A program made the translations under genes and the position numbers. The notes under the pieces are model-generated. The model saw only the letters and a list, made by a program, of their open reading frames with translations. It ran no database searches and had not been told where the DNA came from. Positions 27,480-36,733 of a DNA stretch of 61,945 bases are shown piece after piece (position 1 is the stretch's first letter; each line of letters starts with the position of its first letter). Source of the stretch: Alphaproteobacteria bacterium (lineage in GTDB: Bacteria; Pseudomonadota; Alphaproteobacteria; Caulobacterales; Aquidulcibacteraceae); assembly GCA_018971945.1 (NCBI GenBank), contig JAGWZH010000007.1, positions 1 to 61,945 of the forward strand, read 5' to 3'.

Positions 27480-28133
27480 TCACATGGGGTGGGAGAGAAG
27501 CTGATCGATCATCTGCTCGGCGCGGGGATCTGTCCAATAGGGCCTCGCCGCGGCGCCAAGGACAGCTGCGCCGACGATCCGACCGAGATCGCGTCCCGTG
27601 GAGTCAATCAGGGTGCTTGAAGGCAGCGCCGTTCGGTTGCTTTGGGCGCCCGATCCAAAATAGCGGACAAACGCCTGTTCTGTTGTCTGCGAAGCGAGCA
27701 AAGGGCGCAGCGCGGGAGCGCTGAATCGGCGATAGGCGTTCTGGAGCTGGTCTGGCCTGGCCACGGCGGGGTCATAGGCCAACACGGAAAGAATGGCGAT
27801 GCGGTCGCCGCGGGCGGCCTCTTGCCGCGCCAAGCGGTTCAAGGCCGGCTTCTCAGCGACACAGGGGCCGCACCAGGTCGCCCAGAGATTGATAATGGCT
27901 GGGCGACCCCTCAGCAGCTCCTCCAAGGTCGTTTCACCCTCTGGGGTGCGGAAAGTAAGGGTCAAAGGGAGGCGTGCGTTCGGGCGCGCGGTCGACCAGG
28001 GCGCCCCGGGGCGAAACCGCTGGGGCTGGGCCAGCGCCTCTTCCCCGATCATGACTGCGGCGATCCCCGAGGCGAAGACGCGACGGGACATGGATGAGGG
28101 GTCGGGCGGGCGAAACCCATGGTTTTGGCGCAT
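27480..28133 (-). CDS. TlpA-like periplasmic thiol:disulfide oxidoreductase
   Basis: The 217-residue protein has a signal region ([21 protein letters not shown] segment, possibly Tat-type because of the twin Arg) and a thioredoxin fold with [20 protein letters not shown], the WCGPC active site, and a Thr-Ala-Leu-Pro cis-proline region ([12 protein letters not shown]). Members reduce apocytochrome c or other periplasmic disulfides. The ATG at 28133 is preceded by GGAAGGG; an ATG at 28091 would give a shorter leader. It lies antisense between proB and proA, and its stop abuts the proB stop with no spacing. Confidence 0.88.
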   Translation of the reverse strand: MRQNHGFRPPDPSSMSRRVFASGIAAVMIGEEALAQPQRFRPGAPWSTARPNARLPLTLTFRTPEGETTLEELLRGRPAIINLWATWCGPCVAEKPALNRLARQEAARGDRIAILSVLAYDPAVARPDQLQNAYRRFSAPALRPLLASQTTEQAFVRYFGSGAQSNRTALPSSTLIDSTGRDLGRIVGAAVLGAAARPYWTDPRAEQMIDQLLSHPM

Positions 28134-28182
28134 CGTGGTTAGGCCCTTCCCTGACTCCAGCCCTGATTGTAAGAGTGCCATC

Positions 28183-29469
28183 ATGAATGCGCCCAGAATA
28201 GGACCCAGCGACAGCGCCCTCGTCGCCGCAGTGGCGCGCCTCGGGCGGCAAGCGAAAGCGGCGGCGACGATGGTGCGAAACGCATCCCCGGAGCAAAGGA
28301 CCGCCGGGCTAAACGCCATGGCTGCAGCGCTTGAGGCGCATGCCGAGACAATCCTTTCGGCTAACGAGCAGGACGTGGCGCAGGCGCGGACCGAGGGGCT
28401 TAAGGAGGCCTTTATCGACCGGCTTGCGCTGTCTCCGGAGCGTCTGCGCGGCGTTGTGGGCGCGGTGCGGGAGGCCGCCGCTTCGCCAGACCCGGTCGGC
28501 ACGGTGCTCGCCGATTGGACCCGGCCCAATGGTTTGCGCATCCAAAGGGTGAGAACGCCTCTGGGCGTGATCGGGGTGATCTTTGAAAGCCGGCCGAACG
28601 TCGCAGCGGACGCGGCGGCGCTCTGCCTGCGCGCGGGGAATGCTTCGATCCTGCGCGGCGGCTCGGATTCCGCGCGGTCGACGGCGGCGATCGTCGCGGC
28701 TTGCCGACAGGGGCTCGCGGCGGCCGGTCTGCCTCAGGACGTCGCGCAGGTGGTCCCCCACACCGACCGGGCGGCGGTAGGGATGATGTTGCAAGGGCTT
28801 GAGGGGGCCATTGACGTCATCGTGCCGCGGGGCGGCAGAAGCCTTGTGCAAAGGGTGCAGGAAGAAGCCAGGGTGCCGGTCTTCGCCCACCTTGAAGGGC
28901 TCTGCCACACCTATCTCCACGCCAGCGCCGACCCAACCAAAGCACTCGCGATCACCTTGAACGCTAAAATGCGGCGCGTGAGCGTGTGCGGGGCGACCGA
29001 GACCCTGCTGATCGATCGCAGCGCGGCGGAGGTTCTCCTGCCGCCCATCGCCCGGGCCCTTCAAGACAAGGGCTGCGCGCTGCGTGGCGGGCCGGAAGCC
29101 GTTCGGCTGTTCCCCATGGCGGCAGCGACGGCGGAAGACTGGCGGACGGAGTATCTGGCGCCGATCCTGAGCATTCAGATTGTGGACGGGATCGAAGAGG
29201 CGATGGCGCATATCGCATTTTACGGATCTGGTCACACCGACGCTATCGTGGCGGAGGACCCTGCAGCGATCGAGGCCTTCTTGAACACTGTGGACAGCGC
29301 CATCGTCATCGCCAACGCCTCCACCCAATTCGCTGACGGGGGCGAGTTCGGTTTCGGCGGGGAAATCGGGATCGCCACGGGCAAAATGCACGCCCGGGGG
29401 CCGGTGGGAGCCGAGCAGCTCACCACGTTCAAGTACAAGCTTCTGGGCTCGGGCCAAATCCGGCCATGA
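28183..29469 (+). CDS. proA: Gamma-glutamyl phosphate reductase
   Basis: ProA reduces glutamyl-5-phosphate to the semialdehyde in proline synthesis. The 428-residue length is normal. The cofactor region [31 protein letters not shown], the [11 protein letters not shown] segment with the catalytic Cys, and [19 protein letters not shown] are conserved. The C-terminal signature [15 protein letters not shown] is intact. Its promoter lies in the 49-base gap to the divergent TlpA-like gene. It overlaps nadD by 4 bases (ATGA). Confidence 0.96.
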   Translation: MNAPRIGPSDSALVAAVARLGRQAKAAATMVRNASPEQRTAGLNAMAAALEAHAETILSANEQDVAQARTEGLKEAFIDRLALSPERLRGVVGAVREAAASPDPVGTVLADWTRPNGLRIQRVRTPLGVIGVIFESRPNVAADAAALCLRAGNASILRGGSDSARSTAAIVAACRQGLAAAGLPQDVAQVVPHTDRAAVGMMLQGLEGAIDVIVPRGGRSLVQRVQEEARVPVFAHLEGLCHTYLHASADPTKALAITLNAKMRRVSVCGATETLLIDRSAAEVLLPPIARALQDKGCALRGGPEAVRLFPMAAATAEDWRTEYLAPILSIQIVDGIEEAMAHIAFYGSGHTDAIVAEDPAAIEAFLNTVDSAIVIANASTQFADGGEFGFGGEIGIATGKMHARGPVGAEQLTTFKYKLLGSGQIRP

Positions 29470-30071
29470 GGGGTTGGCCGAGGGCGTATGCGGGCCAGCG
29501 GATCGGGCTTTTCGGGGGCAGCTTCGACCCTGCGCACGCTGGTCATGCGCATGTTGCAGACACCGCCTTGAATCGGCTCGATCTGGACGCGGTATGGTGG
29601 TTGGTAAGCCCCCAAAATCCCTTGAAATCCAGAAGCTCTGCGTTTGCATTGCGCCTTGCCGGCGCGCGCCTGGCCGCACCCGGACCGCGCCACAAGGTCA
29701 CCGACCTGGAGACCCGCATGGGCACGCAGTTCACCGCAGACACGCTCAGCGCGTTGCGACGGCGCTACCCGGGGGTGCGGTTTGTGCTGGTGATCGGGGC
29801 GGACGGGATGGCGGGCTTTACCCGCTGGCGGCAGTGGCGGGACATCCTCAAGCGCGCGCCTGTCTTCATTGTGTCGCGACCAGGGGTCGGGGTCGCCGCG
29901 CGCTTCGCCAAGCCTTTCCCCCCTGCGCAGCGGCGGCCGGGTGATCGGACCCTGCCGCTGGCCGCGCCGCCCGCTTTCGCTTTTGCTGCGGCCCGACTGC
30001 ACGCGATCAGCTCCACCGTATTGCGGCTCAAGAAAGACTTCGCCTCGCGCGATATGAATCCGTCGCCATGA
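29466..30071 (+). CDS. nadD: Nicotinate-nucleotide adenylyltransferase
   Basis: NadD makes deamido-NAD from nicotinate mononucleotide and ATP. The 201-residue protein has the nucleotidyltransferase motif [30 protein letters not shown], the [19 protein letters not shown] loop and ISSTVLR (ISSTxIR signature). It is coupled to proA by an ATGA overlap. Its 3' end runs into three imperfect 13-14-bp repeats that include the stop codon. In related genomes nadD is followed directly by rsfS; here a serine hydrolase gene intervenes. Confidence 0.95.
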   Translation: MRGWPRAYAGQRIGLFGGSFDPAHAGHAHVADTALNRLDLDAVWWLVSPQNPLKSRSSAFALRLAGARLAAPGPRHKVTDLETRMGTQFTADTLSALRRRYPGVRFVLVIGADGMAGFTRWRQWRDILKRAPVFIVSRPGVGVAARFAKPFPPAQRRPGDRTLPLAAPPAFAFAAARLHAISSTVLRLKKDFASRDMNPSP

Positions 30072-30094
30072 ACCCGTCGACATAACCTGTCGAC
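30054..30094. repeat. Three imperfect 13-14-bp tandem repeats at the nadD 3' end
   Basis: The units are ATGAATCCGTCGCC (30054-30067), ATGAACCCGTCGAC (30068-30081) and ATAACCTGTCGAC (30082-30094). They span the nadD stop (30069-30071) and are followed by another ATG at 30095. A near-palindrome (30097-30122, GCGCTTGGCCCC and GGGGCGAGGCGC) follows at once. Confidence 0.75.
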
Positions 30095-30136
30095 ATGCGC
30101 TTGGCCCCAAGGGGCGAGGCGCTTTATGATCGCGCC

Positions 30137-31891
30137 GTGTCAGTTCGCTTCGCCCTCCTCGCTCTGGCGGTTTTGGCCTTTGGAACCACCCCGGCCGCGC
30201 GGGCGCAAACCGCAGACGAGGCCTTGGCGAGGCTCGGAGCAGAGATCGGGCCGGAACTCGACGCGGCGCGGGCGGCGTTCGACATTCCAGCGCTGGCGGT
30301 TGTCGTCGTGGCCGGGGGCCGGGTGGTTTTGGCTGAGGCCTACGGCCAGAGGGGCCACCAGGACGCCTCGCCAGTCAACGCCGACACCCGCTTCGCCATC
30401 GGCTCTTGTACGAAGGCCTTCACTGCTCTTGGCGTTTCGATGTTGGCCGAACAAGGCTGGCTGCGGCTTGAGGACCTTGTGGCTGGGCATGATCCGTCCT
30501 TGCAGCTGCCAGCCCAGAGCGCCTTGTCGCAATTGCGGGTTTTTGACCTCTTATCGCAGCGCTCGGGCCTCGCGCGGCATGACTTTGTCTGGCACGCCCT
30601 TCCCGGGATGAGCCGCGAGCGGTTCGCCGCGATCCAGGGTGACCTGCCGATGCTGCGGTCGCCTGGCTCAGGATACGGCTATACCAACTCCGCTTACATC
30701 CTGGCCGGGCGTTTGATCGAACTCAAAACAGGCATGAGCTGGGAGGCCTTCACTGCGGCCCGGATCTTCCAGCCGCTTGGCATGCGCAGGGCGAACTTCT
30801 CGTCGGAGGGGCTTTTGGCGGACGGCAACGCCGCCCTTGCGACCAAGCGGCGCGACGGGGTCAATCGAACCGTGCCGTACCGCGACGGCCGGCTTCTCGG
30901 ACCCGCGGGCAGCATCAATGCTTCGGCTAATGACATGGGCCGCTGGCTCTTGATGCTCACGGGAGACGGAGGGATCGAGGGGCGTCCGCTGGTGGCGCCT
31001 CACACCCTGAGACAGGCCTTCACGCCTGTGGGCCCGGACAGCGAAGGCTATGGCCTAGGGTGGCGCGCAGACGCCTGGCGGGGCGTTCGGCGGATCAGCC
31101 ATGCTGGCGCGGTGGACGGTTTCCGGGCTCGGGTGACGCTGTTTCCCGATCGCGCAGTGGGGATCGCTGTGATGGCCAATCTGGGGCCGACGCCGATGGC
31201 GGATCTTGCGACGCGGGTTCTGGCGGAACGGCTCTTGGGTTTGCCTCAGCAAACTGATCTTTTGGGCTTCGCAGCTGGACGTCGCCAGGCGGAGGCGAGC
31301 GCGCTCAGTCGGGATCGGCCCCTACCCCCCGGTCGGATCGACCGCCTCGGACCCCGGGACCCCGCTTTCGGGACCCGTCTACGCCCTGAGGCTTATGCCG
31401 GACGCTACACCCATCCCGCCTATGGAGAGATTGCAATCGCGGCGGCTCCGGATGGTAGTGGCCTCACGATCCAATTCGGGACGCTGCATGGGCGGCTGAC
31501 GCCTTGGCGCGGAGAGGCCTTCGTCGCTTTTTCAGATTATCCTGACGATACTCTTGACGAAAGCGAGATCGTTTTTCTCAGCGACGCTGTCGGCACGGTG
31601 CTCGGCCTGTCGGCCATGATCGACAACGACATCGCGCCAGCCCCTTTTACAAGAGCGCCGGAAAGGGCGTTGACCGCCCCGAGCACGCCGCAGGCGGATC
31701 TGACGGTTTCGACATCCTCAGGCGCACTCGCCCCCTGGCTGCGGGTGGGGGCGACGTTCGCCCTGCTGTCGCTCGCCAGCGCCGCTTGGCTGTGGCGAAC
31801 AAGGCGGGATGGCCAGGCGAAGCCGATGCGCCGGGCGCCGCGATTGTCGCAGAGGGGAACATGTGTTAAGGAACATGAACGTTCTTCGTGA
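30137..31891 (+). CDS. Serine hydrolase of the beta-lactamase / class C family, secreted and C-terminally membrane-anchored
   Basis: The 584-residue protein has a signal peptide (MSVRFALLALAVLAFGTTPA, cleavage near ARAQ) and a class C beta-lactamase-like domain with SxxK as GSCTK, YxN as SGYGYTNSAYI, and HAGAVDGF in place of the KTG element. A second beta-rich domain follows (roughly residues 420-510), then a hydrophobic helix (VGATFALLSLASAAWLW) near the C-terminus. It is likely periplasmic, acting on peptides, peptidoglycan fragments or esters. GTG at 30137 is chosen because it gives a clean signal peptide; ATG at 30095 is an alternative. Its end overlaps rsfS by 17 bases. Confidence 0.87.
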   Translation: MSVRFALLALAVLAFGTTPAARAQTADEALARLGAEIGPELDAARAAFDIPALAVVVVAGGRVVLAEAYGQRGHQDASPVNADTRFAIGSCTKAFTALGVSMLAEQGWLRLEDLVAGHDPSLQLPAQSALSQLRVFDLLSQRSGLARHDFVWHALPGMSRERFAAIQGDLPMLRSPGSGYGYTNSAYILAGRLIELKTGMSWEAFTAARIFQPLGMRRANFSSEGLLADGNAALATKRRDGVNRTVPYRDGRLLGPAGSINASANDMGRWLLMLTGDGGIEGRPLVAPHTLRQAFTPVGPDSEGYGLGWRADAWRGVRRISHAGAVDGFRARVTLFPDRAVGIAVMANLGPTPMADLATRVLAERLLGLPQQTDLLGFAAGRRQAEASALSRDRPLPPGRIDRLGPRDPAFGTRLRPEAYAGRYTHPAYGEIAIAAAPDGSGLTIQFGTLHGRLTPWRGEAFVAFSDYPDDTLDESEIVFLSDAVGTVLGLSAMIDNDIAPAPFTRAPERALTAPSTPQADLTVSTSSGALAPWLRVGATFALLSLASAAWLWRTRRDGQAKPMRRAPRLSQRGTCVKEHERSS

Positions 31892-32330
31892 GGAGCCCCC
31901 ACTGCCTAGCGACCCTGCCGGCCCTTCGCCGCCTCCTGCCGACCCCGCACGCAGCGCAGCCCCCGCTGGAGGCTTGGACGCCGCAGCCGCAGCCACTCTG
32001 ATCCTCGCGTCTTTGGAAGATGATAAGGCCGAAGAGATTGTCGACATCGATGTCACCGGAAAATCTTCTCTTGCAGACCGGCTGATCATCGCCTCAGGGC
32101 GCTCGCAGCGACATGTCGGCGCGCTTGCGGATCACGTCATGCGCAAGCTCAAAGAGGCCGGCGCGAAGGATTTGCGGGTCGAAGGGCTGCCCCATTGCGA
32201 TTGGGTGCTGGTCGACGCTGGGGACGTTATTGTCCACCTGTTTCGCCCGGAAGTCCGAGCGTTTTATGGTATCGAGCGCATATGGACCCCAGCGGGTGGG
32301 GACAGCGCCGCCAAGCCTCTGGCGTCCTGA
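31875..32330 (+). CDS. rsfS: Ribosome silencing factor RsfS
   Basis: RsfS binds ribosomal protein uL14 and blocks subunit joining under starvation. The 151-residue protein has a roughly 35-residue Pro/Ala-rich N-terminal extension and the DUF143 domain: DDKAEEIVDIDVTGKSSLAD, RLIIASGRSQRHVGALADHV, GLPHCDWVLVDAGDVIVHLF and RAFYGIERIW. The ATG at 31875 follows AAGGAAC and lies inside the end of the preceding hydrolase gene. It precedes rlmH by 15 bases, matching the common rsfS-rlmH pair. Confidence 0.94.
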   Translation: MNVLREEPPLPSDPAGPSPPPADPARSAAPAGGLDAAAAATLILASLEDDKAEEIVDIDVTGKSSLADRLIIASGRSQRHVGALADHVMRKLKEAGAKDLRVEGLPHCDWVLVDAGDVIVHLFRPEVRAFYGIERIWTPAGGDSAAKPLAS

Positions 32331-32345
32331 GCCGCTCTTGTCGCC

Positions 32346-32825
32346 ATGCGGATTAAGATCATCGCGGTGGGTCGGATGAAGGTCGGCCCCGAGTTGGACT
32401 TGATCGGGGACTATCTGCAACGGGCGCGAGGCGTTGGCCGAGGCCTCGGCTTCTCTGCATTCGATGTGGTCGAGGTCGAGGGACGGCCTTCAGCGGAGCC
32501 GCAGGCGGAAGCCCAAGCCTTGATCAAAGCGACGCCCGGACGGGCCGTCTGCGTTCTGTTGGACGAAAGAGGCGAAACATGGTCCTCGCGGCGGATCGCT
32601 GACAGGCTGGCCGCTTATCGCGACGAAGGCGTTTCTGAACTCGTGTTTTGGATCGCAGGCGCGGACGGAGCGGCAAAGTCTTTGAAAGACAGAGCGCAAG
32701 CCATCCTTTCATTCGGCCAGCAAACTTGGCCACACAAACTTGTTCGCGTCCTGTTAACCGAACAACTTTACCGAGCCTGCACCATTTTGAGCGGTAATCC
32801 GTACCATCGGGACGAGCTGAGATAA
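32346..32825 (+). CDS. rlmH: 23S rRNA pseudouridine-1915 N3-methyltransferase
   Basis: RlmH is a small SPOUT methyltransferase that modifies helix 69 of 23S rRNA. The 159-residue protein carries IIAVGRMKVGPELDLIGDYL, VCVLLDERGETWSSRRIADR, the knot region FWIAGADGAAKSLKDRA and the C-terminal TEQLYRACTILSGNPYHRDE, which is diagnostic. It shares a transcript with rsfS, and envC follows closely. Confidence 0.96.
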   Translation: MRIKIIAVGRMKVGPELDLIGDYLQRARGVGRGLGFSAFDVVEVEGRPSAEPQAEAQALIKATPGRAVCVLLDERGETWSSRRIADRLAAYRDEGVSELVFWIAGADGAAKSLKDRAQAILSFGQQTWPHKLVRVLLTEQLYRACTILSGNPYHRDELR

Positions 32826-32842
32826 ACTTGGCCGGGCCGCCG

Positions 32843-33940
32843 ATGGTTCGGGCATGGGCCGAGAGCATGGGTTTGGGGCGGACGCTTGTGGGAAGCGCTA
32901 CGGCAGCGCTGACGCTGGGGCTTTTAGCCCCTTCCGCCGCGCAACCCCTTGTCGCCGCGCGGACCGCGGGCTTCGAGGAATTCTCTCAGCAAGCCCAATC
33001 ATTGCGGCGGCGATCCACGGCGCTGGCGGCGGAGACCGCCGCACTTGGCGCGGCGGCCACAGCTCAGGCTCGTGCGCAGGCTTTGCGGGAAACAGCCTTG
33101 AGACTGGCCCGGGCAGCGGCTCTCGATGCTGAAGCCGCTGCAGAAACGGCGGCGCAAAAGGCAAGGGCGGACACGGAAGCTCTGGAGCGCCTTGTGACGG
33201 AGGCCTGGTTCGCTCGGGCGGCCGGCTCTCCGCCAACCGCGCTGCAAGCGATCCGGCTCGCGGCGCAGCACGCGGCGGCCCAGCGCTCCCCAAACCTTGC
33301 GGCCGCGGACGCTGCGCAAGCCATCGCGGCGCGGCGGCGGGACGCCGCGACGCGTTTGGCGTCCCAAACCGAATGGGGCGCCACAAGGCTGGCGGACGCC
33401 AGCCAGCAGCTGCGCGCGCGCAGCGAAGACCATGTCGCCATCCTTGACCGTTTGGCGCTCGCAGAGGGCCGGGCGCGGTCGCTGCAGCGCGATCCCTCGG
33501 CGCGCGGCAGGCCTGCGCCGCGCATGGCGGCGGCCCTGTTCGGGGCGGAAGGCGCGCGCACGGTGCTCGGCGCGACGGAGGAGCGGCCAGGGGTGGTTTA
33601 CGCCGGCGCGCCGGGACAGCTTGTCGTCTGCCCGGAAGAAGGCCATATCGCGTTTCTGGGGCCGTTGCGCGGCTATGGCCAGGTTTTGATCGTCGCATTC
33701 GACTCAGGCTATCATCTGGTGTTTAGTGGTCTTGAGGCCATCCAAGTCGCGGCGGGCGATCGTGTGGGCGCGGGGAGCGTTCTTGGCGCTTTCAGCCAGT
33801 CCGCTGCGGTTCAGCCTGAGTTATATGTCGAGGTTCGGCGAGCTTCCCGCCCGGTGGACCCGGAGAGGGCGGCGCGTTCTTGGTCTGTCGCTTCCCTCGA
33901 CACAAGGGTCCAGGGCGCAGCTGTGGAGGGGAGGCCTTGA
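32843..33940 (+). CDS. EnvC-like murein hydrolase activator (degenerate LytM domain)
   Basis: The 365-residue protein has a signal peptide (LVGSATAALTLGLLAPSAAQ region), a long Ala-rich coiled coil (about residues 40-230) and a C-terminal M23/LytM-like domain (GYGQVLIVAFDSGYHLVFSG, LYVEVRRASRPVDPERA). The zinc-ligand His residues of active LytM enzymes are not seen (Tyr-Val-Glu-Val replaces the HxH element), as expected of EnvC-type activators that switch on amidases at the septum. The ATG at 32843 is preferred; TTG at 32828 and ATG at 32867 are alternatives. It sits between rlmH and the C-terminal processing protease. Confidence 0.85.
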   Translation: MVRAWAESMGLGRTLVGSATAALTLGLLAPSAAQPLVAARTAGFEEFSQQAQSLRRRSTALAAETAALGAAATAQARAQALRETALRLARAAALDAEAAAETAAQKARADTEALERLVTEAWFARAAGSPPTALQAIRLAAQHAAAQRSPNLAAADAAQAIAARRRDAATRLASQTEWGATRLADASQQLRARSEDHVAILDRLALAEGRARSLQRDPSARGRPAPRMAAALFGAEGARTVLGATEERPGVVYAGAPGQLVVCPEEGHIAFLGPLRGYGQVLIVAFDSGYHLVFSGLEAIQVAAGDRVGAGSVLGAFSQSAAVQPELYVEVRRASRPVDPERAARSWSVASLDTRVQGAAVEGRP

Positions 33941-34024
33941 CGGCTTCCCCCTTCAAGGGCGTGATTGATTTTATGGTTTCTGAACCATGGCAAAGCCTAT
34001 GCTGCATGGCTTGGAGGGTTTGAA

Positions 34025-35341
34025 ATGATGCGAAAGGCCCTGATCGCCGCCCCGATTGTGGGGATCGCCGCCGCCGCCGGAGCGGTGGTTTGGGCCTCGC
34101 AAAACGCCGACGCCGCCAGCGGCGACATGTACGCGCAGATCTCCCTTTTCAGCCAGGTCCTGGCCGAGGTGGAGGACCGCTATGTCGACGATATCGACGA
34201 AGAGGCGGCGATCAGAGCGGCGATCAACGGCATGCTGTCGTCCTTGGACCCGCATTCGGTTTATCTGTCGCCGGACGACCTGCAGGGACTGCAGGAACAA
34301 ACGCGCGGAGAGTATGGCGGGCTTGGCCTCGAGGTCACTTCAGAGGACGGGGCGGTGAAAGTGGTGTCTCCCATCGACGGCACACCGGCGTCGCGGGCGG
34401 GCCTTCAATCTGGGGACTATCTCACCGCCATCAATGGAGAAAGCATTATCGGTCTAACCCTCAGCGAAGCGGTCGATCGGATGCGGGGGGCGGCGGGTAC
34501 AGAAGTGACAGTGCGCGTGCACCGGGAGGGGACCGAGCCTTTCGACGTGACATTGACGCGAGAGGTCATACAGGTCCGGGCGGTGACGACGCGGGTGGAG
34601 GAAATGATCGGGATCATCCGGATCTCGACGTTCAACGAGCAGACCTACCCCGCCCTGCAAGACGGGGTGCGTCAGATCATGAGGGAGACCGGCGGAAGGC
34701 CCAGAGGCGTCATTCTTGACCTTCGCAATAATCCAGGCGGGCTCTTGCCCACCGCCATCGACGTCGCGGACGCTTTTCTGAACAGAGGCGAGATCGTGCA
34801 CACGCGCGGTCGCCGGCAGAGCGACATGCAATTATTCACCGCCCGCAACGGAGACCTTTTGAACGGCCTCCCGATGGTCGTGCTGATCAATGGCGGTTCC
34901 GCTTCCGCCTCCGAGATTGTCGCCGGCGCCCTCCAGGACCATGATCGGGCCCTGATTGTGGGTATGGCCAGCTTCGGCAAAGGATCGGTGCAGACCGTTC
35001 TGCCGATAGACGGCGGCCGAGAGGGGGCCTTGAAACTGACGACAGCGCGCTACTACACGCCGAGCGGCCGATCGATCCAAGGAGCGGGTATCGAGCCTGA
35101 CCGGGAAATCGCCAACGCCCGCATCCCTCCAGAGGAGCTTGCGCGGCAGACGCGTTTCATGGAAGAAAATCTCCCGAACGCCCTGGACAACGAGACTGGG
35201 GCGCAACGTCGCGGCCTGCATGTGCCGGACGAGCAGCCGCCGGAGGACTGGGCCGAGGGCGAGGACTACCAGCTCTCGAGGGCGCTTGAGCTTCTGCAAA
35301 CAGGGGTCGTTGCCCAGACCCTGGCGGATAGGGCTGGCTGA
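34025..35341 (+). CDS. ctpA: S41 family C-terminal processing peptidase
   Basis: This 438-residue periplasmic protease has a signal/anchor helix (RKALIAAPIVGIAAAAGAVV), an N-terminal lid region, a PDZ domain (GGLGLEVTSEDGAVKVVSPI to ADGTPASRAGL-like) and the S41 core. The nucleophile Ser is in LINGGSASASEIVAGALQD and the general-base Lys in MASFGKGSVQTV, 25 residues later. Family members process or degrade C-terminal tails and tune murein hydrolases, fitting the envC neighbour. The ATG at 34025 gives a good leader. Confidence 0.95.
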   Translation: MMRKALIAAPIVGIAAAAGAVVWASQNADAASGDMYAQISLFSQVLAEVEDRYVDDIDEEAAIRAAINGMLSSLDPHSVYLSPDDLQGLQEQTRGEYGGLGLEVTSEDGAVKVVSPIDGTPASRAGLQSGDYLTAINGESIIGLTLSEAVDRMRGAAGTEVTVRVHREGTEPFDVTLTREVIQVRAVTTRVEEMIGIIRISTFNEQTYPALQDGVRQIMRETGGRPRGVILDLRNNPGGLLPTAIDVADAFLNRGEIVHTRGRRQSDMQLFTARNGDLLNGLPMVVLINGGSASASEIVAGALQDHDRALIVGMASFGKGSVQTVLPIDGGREGALKLTTARYYTPSGRSIQGAGIEPDREIANARIPPEELARQTRFMEENLPNALDNETGAQRRGLHVPDEQPPEDWAEGEDYQLSRALELLQTGVVAQTLADRAG

Positions 35342-35491
35342 GACGACCCACCTCGCGCTCAGGCGTCATCGCGGTGCGAAGCGTCGGCGGCGTGACGGCT
35401 TCGCCGAATCTGATCAGGTTTATGTTTTGAAGTGGACGCTCTCAGGGTTGGCGTTCCTTGTGCTTTCCTCTCACTTTTCGGCCACCCCTCG

Positions 35492-36700
35492 ATGCCGTTC
35501 AAATCGCCGTTTTCTTTTGGCTCGCTTCGAACCGAACAGCTCTTGCCCCTCGCGGTAGGGGTCTTTGTTGTACTCTGCGCAGTGACGGTGGCGCTGATCC
35601 AACTCTTCGGCGATCCAGGCGCGGCCTCTCCGCGGCGCGTGGTTTCGTTGAGCCCGTCGCCGGCCAGCGCCGGGGTTGCAGAGCGGGTACCCTTCAGCGA
35701 AGCGGCGGTGGACAGCTTCGAGCTTGGGGCCATGGGCGAGGCTTTGCCGCTTGATGAACATGGACAGCCGATCCCAGGCGCTGCTCCGACGGGCGCCGTG
35801 GCGCCTTTTCCTGGCGGCGACCCAACCGCGCCCCCTGGCCAGTTGCGCATTACGCTCGTGCAGCCGACCCGAGGAACAAGTCCCGTCACCCCTCTGCCTC
35901 GGGCGCCGATATCCGGTTTTTATGAGGCGGGCGCACTCGGCCCCATTCCGATCATCGCCTCAGACGGGCGGACCGCTGCAAACGCCTATGCGCGACCATT
36001 CACGCCGCAATCGGAGCGACCGATGATCGCCATCATCGTGGGCGGGCTCGGCTTTAATCGCCGGGCGACACAGCAGGCGATCGAGGACCTACCACAGGAC
36101 GTCACCCTGTCCTTCGTGCCCTACGCCTCCGGTTTGCAGGACTGGATCGACACGGCTCGGGCCGACGGCCATGAGGTGCTGCTGGAGGTGCCAATGGAGC
36201 CCTTCGATCCCGAAGCCGACGACACAGGACCCCAGACGCTGCAGGTGGGCATTAGCCCGGCGGAGAATATTGAGCGGCTTGAGAATATCTTATCGCGGGC
36301 CGCGGGTTATTTCGGGGTCACGAACTATCAAGGCGGAAGGTTTGCGGCCAACGCCCAGGCGGCCGGACCCGTGGCGCAGGCATTGCGGCGCAGGGGATTG
36401 GCGCTGATCACGACCGGCATCGGCCAGCGCACTGCCTTGTCTTCGGAGGCGCGGCGGGCCGCCTTGCCTATGACTGCGGCGGATCGGGTCATCGACAGCC
36501 AACGCGAAGCTGAGGCCATCGACGAGCAACTTTTGACGTTGGAAGCGCTGGCCCTGCAAAACGGCGCAGCGATCGGGGCTGGTTTCGCCTATCCCGTCAC
36601 CATCGATCAGGTCGGCCGCTGGAGCGCGGAGCTGTCTGCTCGCGGCTATCAGTTGGCGCCGGCTTCGGCGGTTCTGCGCAGTCGCGCGGGCACGCTTTGA
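35492..36700 (+). CDS. Divergent polysaccharide deacetylase family protein (YibQ-like)
   Basis: The 402-residue protein has one N-terminal membrane helix (LLPLAVGVFVVLCAVTVALI), a low-complexity Pro/Gly-rich linker and a C-terminal NodB-like domain (PMIAIIVGGLGFNRRATQQA, VTLSFVPYASGLQDWIDTAR, EVLLEVPMEPFDP, YFGVTNYQGGRFAANA). It matches the 'divergent polysaccharide deacetylase' family that accompanies envC and ctpA. The canonical metal-binding Asp-His-His set of active deacetylases is not apparent, so it may be non-catalytic. A role in envelope maintenance is inferred from context. Confidence 0.87.
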   Translation: MPFKSPFSFGSLRTEQLLPLAVGVFVVLCAVTVALIQLFGDPGAASPRRVVSLSPSPASAGVAERVPFSEAAVDSFELGAMGEALPLDEHGQPIPGAAPTGAVAPFPGGDPTAPPGQLRITLVQPTRGTSPVTPLPRAPISGFYEAGALGPIPIIASDGRTAANAYARPFTPQSERPMIAIIVGGLGFNRRATQQAIEDLPQDVTLSFVPYASGLQDWIDTARADGHEVLLEVPMEPFDPEADDTGPQTLQVGISPAENIERLENILSRAAGYFGVTNYQGGRFAANAQAAGPVAQALRRRGLALITTGIGQRTALSSEARRAALPMTAADRVIDSQREAEAIDEQLLTLEALALQNGAAIGAGFAYPVTIDQVGRWSAELSARGYQLAPASAVLRSRAGTL

Positions 36701-36733
36701 CCCTTTGTGGCGGGCCGCGTAGAGTGACCTTCG

